A DNA stretch of 64,000 bases. Origin: Anniella stebbinsi (lineage: Eukaryota > Chordata > Lepidosauria > Squamata > Anniellidae). Below are positions 1-11,901 of the stretch, piece by piece (the first letter of the stretch is position 1; every line of letters begins with the position of its first letter). The position numbers were made by a program, and so were the translations under genes. The notes under the pieces were generated by a model, which worked only from the letters and a program-made list of their open reading frames with translations, did not search any database and had not been told where the DNA came from. The stretch is from positions 66,890,763 through 66,954,762 of the forward strand of contig JARDYH010000007.1 of the NCBI GenBank assembly GCA_029215795.1. The letters run 5' to 3'.

Positions 1-460
1 GGTGGGTCAGATGGGAGGTGGAGGAGAGACAAAGGACGGGGTTGTGCTGAACAGAAGGGAGATATTGGCAGGGGAAGAGAGCATTAAATGTAAAGATTGG
101 AATTTTGTGCCAATGCTGAAGGCAGACAAGTCAATGCAGATGTTTAAGGAGCAGAGTGACACGTAACTAGTGGGGGTAAAAGAAAAAAGGGTTATTTCAG
201 TGAGGCTGTTCTGAACTGAGTGCAGGGGACAAGCGCAATCTAGCAAGGGAAGGCTCACAAGATGAAAGTTACAGCAGGCTTAGGAGTTATAATAAACCAA
301 AGTAAGTCAATTCAACTGGAATACTAATTTTGCTAATCCAAGAAATGAACGTTTTTCAAAGGAACAACATGCGGGTTTTGTGCCTGTACAACGTGAAGTA
401 CTTGGCGGTGGGAGTGGAAATCTCTTTGTTCCACATCAGTGAGTGGGGTTGTCGTCTTAC

Positions 461-844
461 CTTGAAACAGTAGCTGGTTTCCTCTCCATCCCAGATGGTC
501 CGAGGCAGGGGGAATTTGCGCCGTACCCTGTATTTCCCCACGGCCCCCAGCGGTCTCCCGCGCAACTTCTCGGCTTCGATATAGTGAGCCTTGAGCCACA
601 GTTGCTGCAGCTTGGGGTGGTTGTGTGGCGAGAATTGGCAGCTCTCTAGGATCTTGTAGAGCTCCCGGAAATTGCCCCGGTGGAAGGCCACCACGGCTTT
701 GGCCTTCAGCACGCTCTCGTTCTTGTGCAGGTGGTCGCAGGCCGGCAGCGACCAGAGGAAACGGCCCAAGCGCTCAATGTTGCCCCCTTGCTGCAGGACT
801 TCGCACACACAGGCCACTTGCTCCTGGGTGAAACCGAAATTCAT
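461..844 (-). CDS. SIX1/2-class homeobox gene, coding exon 1 (partial gene)
   Basis: This exon encodes 128 residues that form an essentially complete SIX domain. It starts [17 protein letters not shown], contains [13 protein letters not shown] and [20 protein letters not shown], and ends at [12 protein letters not shown]1/2 proteins are DNA-binding developmental regulators that work with EYA cofactors. The match to SIX1/SIX2 is near identity, and far weaker to SIX4/5 or SIX3/6. The ATG at 844-842 has GCC before it. Similarity stops exactly at a GTAAGA donor (460-455), phase 0, so the homeodomain must lie in an exon left of the window. The N-terminus is shorter than in SIX1/2 (MN instead of MSMLPS). 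The gene shares strand with SIX5, 6.6 kb away, as expected for a remnant of the ancestral SIX cluster. It may be the paralogue called six9 in fish; that name is inference. A retrocopy is unlikely because the donor is intact. Confidence 0.88.
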
Positions 845-2189
845 GGCTGAGACACAAGTTAGGTTACCCTTCCCAGAGCAGGGGGAGGAGGGGACAGGAC
901 TCCAAAGCTCTATGGCTTTTGAAACCGGTCTTGGAGGGTCCACAAACCTGATTTACCTCTGCATATGGAAGGCAATGCTGTCCTTGGAGCAGAGGACTGG
1001 AGCTGGCCTAGCCTCCTTTTGGAAGAGGAAACCAAATCTGTCCCACTAAGGCAAGAGAGTCCAAGATGAACAGGAGGCAAGTCTGGTGCCTGCCAAGTTT
1101 CTCTCTGGGATGGGCATGTCCTCTTCCCCTCTGCACCGTCCGGGCTCCCTCCCTCCCTCTTTCTGTCTTCTGACTCTAGAGACAGTCGCCCAGGGTAGAT
1201 GTCTAGGGGGTATCGGTTACAGGCCCAGCCCACGCAGACTGCAGCTGTGGCCAGCTATTGGCCAACTCCGCAGGAAGAGCGAGAGAAAGGGAGACTTTTA
1301 CCACCGTCACCCTTGGATGGTAAACCTTTCTGCGGAGGGGTCGTCAGGATATAGAAATGTGAGATGCCCCCTACAGAGGGGGGCAGTAGGAGGCAAGCTG
1401 GAGAGGAAAGGCCCCATTTCCTGCCCAAGTCTGCCTCTCCCTTTGTTCCCCCAACTCTGCTCAAGCCAGCCTGTCTGTCCAAACCTTTTACGGTTGCACC
1501 TTATGCGCCGGTGGTTCACCTGGATTGTACTTCCCATCCTGTTAATTATGGGCAGGGGACAAAGACCTAAGCAGGGCATGGAAGCTTTCCCCATAGCCAC
1601 TGGAAATGCTGCTCAGGACCCCTCCTTTCCCACCACCCCAGCCCCTGAAATTTCACCATGCACACATCACCTGCACACTTTCCAGCTTACTTTAGAATCC
1701 ACAAGGACTGGAAACTTTAAAAGTTTAGCAGTAGAATGTTCTTTACTGTTAATGCAGTATTTTCTCAAACTGGGTTGATTTCTTTGTATTTTCCATAAAG
1801 GGGGAGGAGGGCTAGTATCTACCAGTTGCTTGCTTTTTTAATATCCCTGCTTGTGAGCAAATTGCTTAATGTTTTTCATGGGGTGGAGAATCTGCACGGG
1901 GGGGGGGGGGATCTGTCTCCTTTTGTTCTTGTTCCTGCTGCCAGGTGACAGATCAGCCCCCAAGCCAGAGCTGCTGCCTTTGCTGTTTCCTTCTCTTGCC
2001 CCCTTGCTCTTCCCTTGTGGAGATCATGTTTCCCACCAAGCTGGCAGCCATTCACAAGACAAATAACCTGTTGCAAGACAAATAACAAGAGGCCTGGTGT
2101 GGCTGCCGGGAGAAAGCAACATCCCTCCTATGGCGAGGGAAGGTTGGGGAGAGAGATGCTTTGCTTTAGGGAATCCCCAGGCAAAAGCA

Positions 2190-2435
2190 GGGTACCAGTG
2201 CCAGCTCCAGGTTTTTGAGGGCCCTTGGGCAGGAGGACACCCTCAGTGAATCTACCTCCACTGCCATTATCACCACCTGCTGTTGCTCCTCTTTTTTTTT
2301 TAATCCTTGCTGCCGCTTGCTTGCTTGACCGGCCGAGAGCCAGTGAGCCAGCCAGCGGTGACATCTCCCACTCCCCACTCCCATCATTCTTGGAGCCACA
2401 GCCAGGTGAACGAGGAGGGAACAGGAGCAGGGATG
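2190..2435 (-). repeat. Low-copy repeat shared at three sites, copy 1
   Basis: The reverse complement matches 8365-8600 and 28250-28495 (GGTTCACCTG..., GACGGGC/GCCAAGCAAG, ...CTGGAGC). Confidence 0.45.
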
Positions 2436-2904
2436 GAGAAGCGACGGCAAGGAGCCGCGATTTCTGCCCCGTCTGATGATGCTCTGTATCAACCTGCCTG
2501 CTTAGCTCTTCTTCATATATACGGCATTCAAGGCAGTTCACAAGAACTGATAAAAACAGCAATAAGGAAATATATTAAAACACAATTAAAAATACTCCAA
2601 AACAAATCAAATGACCCCCAGTTTAGAACTAGAACAGCTTCCTTGTTTCCACTAGCTGTAGTTCCAATTTCTCACCACTGGAAAGCCTACCTGTCTTGCT
2701 ATTGCACCCTGCTTTAGGGCTGAAATTTAGTGAAAACTTCAATCTATCTTCAGATAGAAACTTGCTTTCCAGGCTTTTTAAAAAAATTGTTTTAAAGGAT
2801 GCTTTGCTTTTCTGATGCTGATTCCTTCATTCAATACCACTGAGGGCAGTTGCAGAGAACACTTGGGACTGGGTTCTACAGTATCTTTGGGTCTCCATAT
2901 AGCA

Positions 2905-3021
2905 GCCTTCCCCAAGCTGGTGCCCTCCAGATGTGTTGGGACTACAACTCCCAGGACCCCTCAGCCAGGGATCCTTAAATTGTAGTCCAACACATCTGGA
3001 GGGCACCAGCTTGGGGAAGGC
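2905..3021. mobile_element. Palindromic MITE (ACAACTCCCATC family)
   Basis: Inverted ends GCCTTCCCCAAGCTGGTGCC and complement; central ACTACAACTCCCAGGA. Confidence 0.75.
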
Positions 3022-3810
3022 GACCATATACCCTTGTGTGAAGAAGCAACTACCTGGGATGCCTTTTCCCCCCGCGATGTACTGCCACACTTATTGTGAC
3101 GCCTTCTCCAAATGTCCATGTTCATCTCTCAGCAACATTCAAATCTGCATCCTCCCTGTATCATCTTTTGGCAATAATGCAGGATTAAACTCCCTTACAA
3201 AGGGTTAATGTTGCCTGAGAAGAGGTCTCTCTCTCACTCCACCCGCCTGCTTTGCCACCTAATGCAGGGACAACAGCCCCCTGAATACAACCACCCCAGA
3301 TGGTATTGCTTACACAGCCATCTGAGTAACACTATCCAACCTGGATCACCTTACTTCTTCCCAGCAACTTAACAGCCTCTCGGGGAAAAAAAAGCTTTGT
3401 TTTTGAGCTGAAACAGCAGCAGCTACAGCAGAAAACCCACTCTTTGCAGAAAATTAGTCAGAGATTCACTCACTCCATCTTCATCTTCCCCATTTTTCCA
3501 CAGCAAGCCCTCCCTCCATTGTTCCAGGACCATTTGCTATTTCTCTAAATGGCCACCTGAAGCCCCTTCCCATCCACATGTTTCCTTGGGCTCACGTGAT
3601 CAGTATTTTAAGAGGGGCTCCTGTTTTATCTGAGGGAATTGGGTTGGATGGATGCCTTTAAAAAGGTGGAGGGGGGCGTTGTTTAGTTTTTTAGAAATTA
3701 ATGCACAGACTGTCAACATACATTAGGCAGTGGATCAAGGTACTAGTTGCTGAAGCCTTCAACTGGGGATGTCTCTTGCCTTCCTGCCCTACTTTGGAGG
3801 TTCTAGAGCG

Positions 3811-4135
3811 AGGGTGAAGGACCTATCAGCCCAAGTGCCAAATTGCCTTTCGGAAAAGTTCTCAGCGGCCTCATTCCAATGGTGGGCTGGGCTGAAGGCA
3901 AAAGGGGTGGGACTAAAATACAGGCAAGTTTTTAGCTTAAAGCTCTTACTCCCAGTAATGAAGCCTTAGGAGACACATCTCAGCCTTTGGAGGGAAAAAG
4001 GGCGCCAAAGCTGAGAAACTACAGAAGAATTAGTGGTTGAGGGAAAGTTAGCGGGTCAAGGGTGTGTGGCCTTCTGGGAACTCCTGGGGCTAGATCTTGC
4101 CCTTGATCAGCCTGGCGTTCTGCACCTCTGTTCAA
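3811..4135 (+). repeat. GGCAAAAGGGG interspersed repeat, copy 1
   Basis: Shares with 34735 and 42700 the modules GGCAAAAGGGGTGGG, TTTTAGCTTAAAGCTCTTA and GGCCTTCTGG. Confidence 0.55.
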
Positions 4136-4316
4136 GAGGTATCCAGTTGGATGCTTTGGGAAACAGAACGCTGCACTATGAGAACTGTGATCTCATCCAG
4201 AGGAACAGCATGGTACTGGCAGCCTCGGCAAAGCTCCAGGCCCTATGGACAGAAGATGGCATTCGGTGTCACCACTTGGGGGAGTTATCTGATCCAACTC
4301 ACAACGAATGTCATAA

Positions 4317-4442
4317 GGCTTTCCCTAACCTGATGCCTTCTAATGTTTTGGACTATAACTCCCCCAACCACTGCCTGTGCTGGCTGGACCTGATGGCAGT
4401 TGTAGTCTAAAGCTTCTGCAGGGTGCCAGGTTGGGGAAGGCT
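4317..4442. mobile_element. Palindromic MITE (ACAACTCCCATC family)
   Basis: Right end CCAGGTTGGGGAAGGCTGCC; left end mutated. Confidence 0.65.
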
Positions 4443-5514
4443 GCCATAAAGCCACCCCCCCCCCCCCCAATTGACTCTTTCCTTGAACCTAATTTGCAAA
4501 AGCTAAATTTGCACTTCCCTTGCAGGCCTCCCTGGTTCTTACCAGCAAGCTAAATTGAACCGCTATTAGAGACCTTTGGGTACCCATCAAACTGAAGGTG
4601 CTTCCTTCCTTCAGGCTTCTCCAAGTGTTCGGCATACCAAATCAGCAAGTGCAACAGCCCCAAGCCTCACCAATCTCATGGCAAATGCTGCGTGTAGCCT
4701 TAAGGACTAGCTACTTGTACTACTACCAATAATAATAATTTAAAAAAACACATCAGAGATACTCAGGATGCTGAATTCCATGTCCCATATCAGTTTTCCA
4801 CTTGTGATTATAGAATATACACAACCCTGAAGATTTTGTTTAAATATTGGGTACAATAGTCCCTGAACATAGAAATCAACTGTTTTTGGATCCGCCCAAA
4901 CATAAAGCATATCATGTCAATTTCCAGCAGAGCTTGAGACAGTAACACGATGAATGTGCGCACATACAGAGTTTTAGGATAAAATATATTTATATATATA
5001 AAATATATATAAAAGACACAAATACACATTAAAAACATCAACAAAAGATATAAAAAATATCTTGTAGAAATGATTGCTTCTCACAAACTGTGGGAGAAGG
5101 TGTAATTCTGTTGTAGTACCTGGTTAGGGAAAAAGGGGAGGGGGCTAGTCAGACAACCAAAATGATCATGGAAAAGGCAGCGGGGAGGAAAAGAACTCAG
5201 ACCCACCATTTTGCAGTAGCGAGGGAATTTTCTCGACATAGATGGCAATGACATTTTCCTCTTTCTTTAAAATGACTGTCCATGGAGCTCGCTGACAACT
5301 TCCTCTAACAGCTGTTTTTGAACAGATTCCCCCTCAGTGAAAACTTGTGTGGACATTGAGTGGTTCTTGAAACAGGATCGCGTGAGCATGGGCCCATAAA
5401 CCAAGGGGGAAAAGGCACTTTAGCCAAGAATTTCTGCCCTGGAGGACTGAAACTAACTCTTTCCTTCTGCAGAATTGTCTGCACTGTTTTCTAGACTAAA
5501 GAGCTAGGAAGTTA

Positions 5515-5600
5515 CCTTATGCCAGACCAGTGCTGAGGATTGAACCCTGGGAGGTTTAACCTGCAAAACCGATGCTCTGCCACTGAGCTACGGCCTTGTT
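5515..5600 (-). mobile_element. tRNA-related SINE fragment
   Basis: On the minus strand GCTCAGTGGCAGAGCATCG and GGTTCAATCC are tRNA-like A and B boxes. Confidence 0.55.
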
Positions 5601-6303
5601 CGCTAGTTTAGAACAATATACTTTTGCTTGTAAGGTACATGGTGTTTTTTTAAAAATGCATTAGAAAAAACAAAGGTGCTTCTCATGAACAGCCGGTTTT
5701 ATGTTTCAAGACGCTGGGTTACTTCATGATGGCTCCAGGTCCCCCCACCTTCCAAAACTGGTTCTGTAAAGGCCTGTTTAATTTACAGGAAGGGCCAAAT
5801 TCATTCCCTGACCAGGACAGGTTCAATACTTCAAAATTCCTTCAACCCCACAGCATGGCCTTCAATCTCAAAAGTTGCTCAAGATCTTGAAGTTCCCTAT
5901 CAATTACATGGATGTAGTGTAAGAAAACATTGTACTGTAGTTTATTTTCCCTCTTTTATCCTCATGATAAAAAAGACCATTAAATATATTGGAAGGAAAG
6001 TTGTGACTGGGTTATAGAAATTACAGGGAAATGATGGATTTTAAAGGACCTTTCTTCTAAAAATAGATTTTTTATATATATCTTCTGTGTCTTAAAAAAA
6101 AGTTCAGACCACTTGCTACTTTTAGGATTTAGAGGTTATACTCAAGCTTGCAATCATATTTTAAGGGGTAGTGATCACTTATGTCCAGCTGCATATTTCT
6201 GTTTTTCAAACGATCACTCCACCTTTAGGTGCCCCTAATTAATGTGTGTTTATTTTTCCCAACCCCAAATATATGGGGATATTATAGTATAGCTAGAACT
6301 TAT

Positions 6304-6309
6304 TTTATT
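6304..6309 (-). terminator. SIX5: Candidate SIX5 polyadenylation signal
   Basis: AATAAA on the minus strand about 1.2 kb after the SIX5 stop; a second copy lies at 6249-6254. No cleavage evidence is available, and either or neither may be used. Confidence 0.3.
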
Positions 6310-6327
6310 GTGGCTTAAGAGACTAAT

Positions 6328-6418
6328 AGCACAATCCTATACATGTCTACTCAGAAGTAAGTTACACTGGGTTCAGTGGTGTTCACTCCCAGATAAACTG
6401 GCATAGGATTGTACCCTG
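6328..6418. repeat. CACAATCCTA short interspersed repeat
   Basis: GCACAATCCTATACATGTCT start and GGCATAGGATTGTACCC end are inverted. Divergent relatives occur near 19487 and 12258. Confidence 0.6.
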
Positions 6419-7473
6419 AGTAACTCAATGTTAATGTGGTTTAAGAGGCCATGAATTCATATATAAAAACTATCTGCATGTACCTTTTAATTGTAGGACT
6501 AACTTGTGCTGGATCCAATCCCATTTTAACAAATGTGCTCCTTATACTTTCTGCATAGGACTGTAGTCCAAACTTTTCTTAGTTCCCCCACCTGCATGAA
6601 ATGCTAGGAAGTATTCTATCAACAAAGCATGGCCCCTAAAGACTGGAAAGGAAAGAAAAGGAGACTCTCTAGCCAGGCTTTTCTGCCCAGGAGGACTGGA
6701 ATAATGTCCGCATTGTTTTCTAGTGTTGGCATTCCACTTTAGAGCGGGATATTAACTCTGTACGACTGCATGGCTATCTCTACCCACAGTACTAAAAGCC
6801 AAGGAGAACCGAAATGTGAATGTTCCCCTCCCCTAGCAAAGAGCACATGCCTTGTCACTCCCTAACTGGATCAGGGACCAAGCGCTGGGAAACTGGAGGT
6901 TCTCTCTGCCCCTCCAAAGTGGGATTTGGGATCATAGTAACACCTGAAGCCCATCCCTAGCACCATGGAGGAGGGGAAAGGAAACCTCACCTTGTCATAT
7001 AAGTGCTCCCTGCCCCCTGGTAATGGGGATTTCCTAACTTTCCAAGCTACGTCACGTCTTGGAAGAGACTAGATGAGTTTCTAATAGGCAAGAAATGAAG
7101 GGAGGACCTCCAGAGAAAACGAGCGAAGATAGTGCTTGCTATTGTGCCGGCAGCCGCAAGGCGGCACTCAGGTTGCTGGACAGGAAGTTGTGCGTTACGG
7201 TTAGTGTGTGTGCATGGGGTGTGTGTGTGGTTTTGTACTGTAGTGTTTGTTCACCCCTGAAAAAAAGGTGCAACCAGCCCCGACTGCGGGGGGAGGGGGG
7301 GAGGGTTCACACGTACGAGAAGGTATTTCCCTTATCAAGGCACTTCTAGCATCCCCAAACCAGCAGCTGGTGTGGGGAATGGCTGGAGCTGGGGCCGAGG
7401 ATTACAGGTTTAAAATAACGTCCCACAGGCAGGTGTCCACGCTTCCACCCACCACACCAGAGCCCTCCTCGCC

Positions 7474-8093
7474 TTATAAGTCCAGAGGCTCTTCCACCGG
7501 CACCGACTGCAGCTGCGTCAGTACTTTCTCCTCCGAGCCGAGTGCCTCGGGATCCAGGGGGTCGTCCCCGGAGGCATCCAGCAAGAGGCCTTCGCCCTCG
7601 GGCAGCTGGAGCAGGCCGCCCTGGTCCTCCATGGCACTCTTGTCCATCTCAAACAGCCTCTCCGAGCTGGTGCCTTGCAGTTCCATGCTGACCGGGCTGG
7701 ACCACACCACCTGCTGCTGGGACATAGTCAGGCCTTCCGGCTGGGAGAAGTTTGAAAGGAGGCCTGCCTGGCCAGAGTCCACGCCGAAGGCCAAGTCGGC
7801 CGGCCCGGCCCCATCAGAAGCCGAGAGGGGAGAGGCTCCAGACGGCAGCACAGCAGCCATCCCCGGGAGCGGCATGCTGCCGCCTCCGTTGACCTCCAGA
7901 GCGGCTGGGGCGCTCACCATCACTTCTTGCTTGATAGGGAGGGCCAAGGCTGGGGCTGCGGGAGCCGAGAGGATGGGGGCCATCAGCATGCCGGCTGGGA
8001 AGGTGGCCGTCAGGATGAGCTTGCCCTGCTGCAGAGCCATGCCGGTCACGATTGTGCTGCTGCCCGTCGCCGGGTTGGTCAGCAGGATGTTAC
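7474..8093 (-). CDS. SIX5: SIX5 coding exon 3 (C-terminus)
   Basis: The acceptor AACCTAG ends at 8094; G+GT gives [14 protein letters not shown]. The stop TAA is at 7476-7474. The last 16 residues ([16 protein letters not shown]) are the same as in mammalian SIX5. Confidence 0.96.
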
Positions 8094-11000
8094 CTAGGTT
8101 GGAGGAGAAAACAAGGGGAATCTCTGTTGTTTCAGGCAAGGAAAGAGCCCTGGCATCCCGCCTCCCTCCCTGTCCACCCAACCAGGAAGCGTGGACCCTA
8201 CCCTAGTTTTAACCACTAAGGGATTTTTAAAAGCCTCTCTGTCCAGGCCACGGTACTGGGGACCCAAGAGTCAGCCTGGTCAGGCACTTGTCCAGGATCC
8301 ACATCTCAGCAGGGACCCACTGACATGAGCCCCCTGGCGTTGCTCCTTCTGATCCCCATTTCAACCGGCTTGTTCACCTGCCTCTCTTTCTAGCCCAGAC
8401 AACGACGCCACTGTCTTCTTGCTCGCTTGCTCTCTGCCCGTCAGACAAACAAGTGGTAGCAAAGATGAGGAAGACAATGAGGATCGAGGGCAGCTGGTGA
8501 TGATGGCATTGAGAAAGTACTCGCTGAGGGACCGGGGGCGGGGGGGGGGCATTTAGGCTGGCTTGCCCAAGGGGCCTTCCAAAATCTGGAGCTTGTGCCA
8601 ATATTAAAAATCCGATTTAAAAAGTTCTGCACCCCCAAAACGCGGAGCTTTGACCCCCCCCCCCCCATCTGTCTGGATGCACCAAGTTGTCAGCCTCCAG
8701 ATGTTTTGGCTTCCGACACCTGGTTATCCCGCACCACAGGCTCATGCTAAGGCTGATGCGAGTGGCCGACCAAAACATCTGGAAGACCGCAGATGGGATC
8801 TACACCCTTTTAGCAATGGGGGGGGGTCTATTTCAAAGGCAACGATCCTGCTTCTCATTAATGGTCCATTCTATTGACTGCAGGTTTGGCACAGGTGCCA
8901 CTGTACCTGTGGCGGCAACCCAGCCATCAGTAAAGTTAGGATGATTCTTGTTCAGAGCGCCCTTCCCCAACCTGGGGCCCTCCAGATAGGTTGGAGTACA
9001 AGTCCCATCAAGCCCAGCCAGTCACGACTGGCTAAGGGGTCATGGGAATTGTAGTCCAACACATCTGGAAGGCCCCTGGTTGGGGGCGGCTGCTTCAGAG
9101 GGTAACTGGTCCCCCTGCAGATGTGAAGCCTGATTCCGCCCCATGATAGTTCTGGTCAACGTCTTCAGCGCTCGCCTTGTTCTCCAAAGCCTCCCCATCC
9201 ACTCTCCCCCACGGCAGATACCTGGTGCGGCGCCCGGGATTTGCAGCGCCGTCATGCCCATGTTGGTGTTGATGAGATGCACGTTGCTTTGGCCAAGGGT
9301 TCCGCCTGCCACCGTTGCTTGCGGTGTCCCTGGCACAGTTCCGAGTTTGATGGGAGCACCGCCTGTCAAGATCTGGATGGGGCTGCCCATGCTCTGCTGC
9401 AGTGTCACGACCTGTGAGGTGGGCACCACTTGGGGCAAGGAGATAATCTGGGAGCCCTGGGCCACCTGGGGCAGGGAGACGAGCTGGGGGGCAGGCACCC
9501 CCTGGGGTACGGTGTAGATCTGGGTGGGGGACATGGGCACCATTTGAGGTGGGGAGAGCACCTGGGTCCCCGAAACGGGCTGGGACAAAGGTACCACCTG
9601 GGAGGGGGGCGACACCTGGGTGATGGGGACTAGGGGTGGGGCAGGGACGTGGAGGACTGTCGCCTGGGCCGGAGAAGACCCTGGGATGGAAAGTAGCGGT
9701 GTGGCCGTGGTAGCAGGAGATGGCGGCGCCAGGGTAACCTGACCACTGACTGTGGCCACAGGCAGGGCTTGAGTAGCAGAGACTAGTTTGGCAAGGGGGA
9801 CGATCTGAGGAGTGGACATGACTGATGGTTGAGGCGCTGGGGGCAGATGGGGGGCCGCGGGGGGCTCTTCGTTGGACGGGACGACTTGTGACATGGAAAC
9901 AGCCGCCAACAGTGCCCCCTTGTGGTCAGAGAGGAGCGTGGAGGCGTCGGGGAGGGACAAGAGCGGTGGGACGGCCTCCGACTTCACCTCCACGCCAAAC
10001 GCTAACGCCGCCTCGGCCGTCTCCGACTTCACCTCCCCCTGGAAAGACCCCGGACTGAGGATGACAGCGGCTGAAGGAAGAGGCTCCTGGGGACTTTTGC
10101 AGACCTCCTGGCTGTTGTTGGGGGCCGAGGATTTGCCGCTCAACAGGGTGGGGGAACCGTTGAGGAGGATGGGCGGGCTGGGGGCCGCCACGGGGCTGAG
10201 GGTAATGGCTTGGTTCTCCCCGAGAGCCAAGCCGTTCAGGATGACGCCGCCGCTGGGCGTCTGGATGACGGATCCGCCATTGATGAGCACGGCGGGTGAG
10301 CTGGCGGTGATGAAGTTCCCGTTAAGAAGTATGGAAGAGGCACTGGAGCAAGCGGCCGGCAGGAAAAGGCTGCTGGAAGTCGGGACCACTTCAGGGGTGG
10401 TAGAAATCCCCATGGCTATGTCCGTTTCCTCGGGACCATGACTAGACTCGTCCTCCGTACTGGGATTCCCGTCGGACTCGCTGTAGGAAAGGAAAGGTTT
10501 GGTGAGGAATTCTCCCTCCAAAACCCCCCCAACGGTGTCCAACTGTAACAGCAAGAAAACTATAAAATGGTAAAGGCCGCCTTAGAGAAGCCTTCCCCAA
10601 CCTGGCGTTAGACTACAACCCCCACTATCCCCATGACAAAACTGCTGGAGGTGGTGGGAGTTGTGGCCCAACACATCTGGAGGGTGCCAGACTGGAGAAG
10701 GCTGCTGTGGAGTTAACATTTTTTTATAATTAACTGAACCGGTGCGACACAAGCTTTTGTTGGCCTATTTTATAACGTGAATGAAGCAGACGGAACAGAA
10801 TAGATCAGCTTGAACTATCCTAGTGCCCTCCAAGTCTGTGGGACTATAATTCCCATCATCCCCCACCAGTCACGCTGGTGGGGAATTCTGGGAGTTGTGC
10901 TCCAACACATCTGGAGAGCATGTTGGAGAAAGCTGGAGAACAACGGTAGGAAAGCACACACAGAGAAGCTGAATCAAAGTGCTTGGGAAAATAAACCCCA

Positions 11001-11861
11001 GTGATCTTTACCTCCCACCCTCTTAGCGTGACCCACACAGCCAGATCGTTGGCACCAGGAAAAGTTCCCAAACACAAATGATAACCCAAAGTCAACGCCG
11101 CCTGATCATGCTGAGCCGATTGTGTTTGCAGGTTCGGGAGGAGATGAAGCAGCCACAGCAAAGTAGAGGCAGCTGGGTAAAAAACTTCCTAAGCTTTGGG
11201 CAAAGGAGAGGGGAAAAACACCCCCTGGCAAAGGATCACTGACCCCATCAATGCCCCCAGTTCTGAGAAGGCGTCCTCCACACGCACACACGCCGGCAAT
11301 TCCCACTCCTTTAGACCAGGACAAGGGGCTAGCTCCTCCTTTCCAGACCCAGGTTCTGGGGTTTATTTGAGAAGGTGAGAGTAAGAACATAAGAAGGGAT
11401 GTGCTGGATCAGGCCAAAGGCCTATCTAAGCCACCCTGTTTCCCACCGCGACCAAGCAGTCACCCCTCCCCAGCCACAGCTGTCCATCCTGCCTCTGGCA
11501 TATAGGGTCCATTTAGCTATCATGGCCAAGAGTTATTGATAGGCCTTTTCTCCTACATCACAGTGCCGGCTGGGGGTAATGGGAGCTGTAGTCTAGCCAA
11601 TCTGGATGGCACCCCGCTGGGGGAGGCAGCTGGAGACAACCCTGTGCTAGATGGAGCAACGTTCTGGGCTCATTGGACACGGTGATGGCTGAGATTTCCA
11701 CCCTCCCAGTGGGAAGGGAGGGGACAGGAAGAAAAAAAAGAAACCCAAAGGAAATTCAAAGCCCGGGGTTCACATTTCACAACAAAGGGGAAGAGCTAGG
11801 AGCAGCCCTGTCCATGCTGCTGCGGCTGAGTGCAGCTAACTGGAGGCCAAGTTTTAACCCA

Positions 11862-11901
<40 letters not shown>

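Larger units (their letters stand above)
845..7473. other. Intergenic region between the SIX1/2-class gene and SIX5
   Basis: I see no coding exon here. The stretch holds the SIX5 3' UTR at its right end, the presumed promoter of the SIX1/2-class gene at its left end, and interspersed repeats (listed separately). The 4730-6480 part is AT-rich with TATA-type runs near 4980-5010 and could be partly SIX5 3' UTR. Confidence 0.6.
8094..9221 (-). other. SIX5: SIX5 intron 2
   Basis: GT-AG intron containing one CTGGAG-type repeat copy (8365-8600), a divergent MITE (8686-8795) and a clear palindromic MITE (8959-9090) near its 5' end. Confidence 0.85.

Noticed and set aside
1..460. Search for the homeodomain exon of the SIX1/2-class gene
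   Set aside because: No frame on the minus strand shows homeodomain residues; the exon must be outside the window.
7247..8206. 319-codon plus-strand open frame
   Set aside because: Antisense shadow of SIX5 exon 3.
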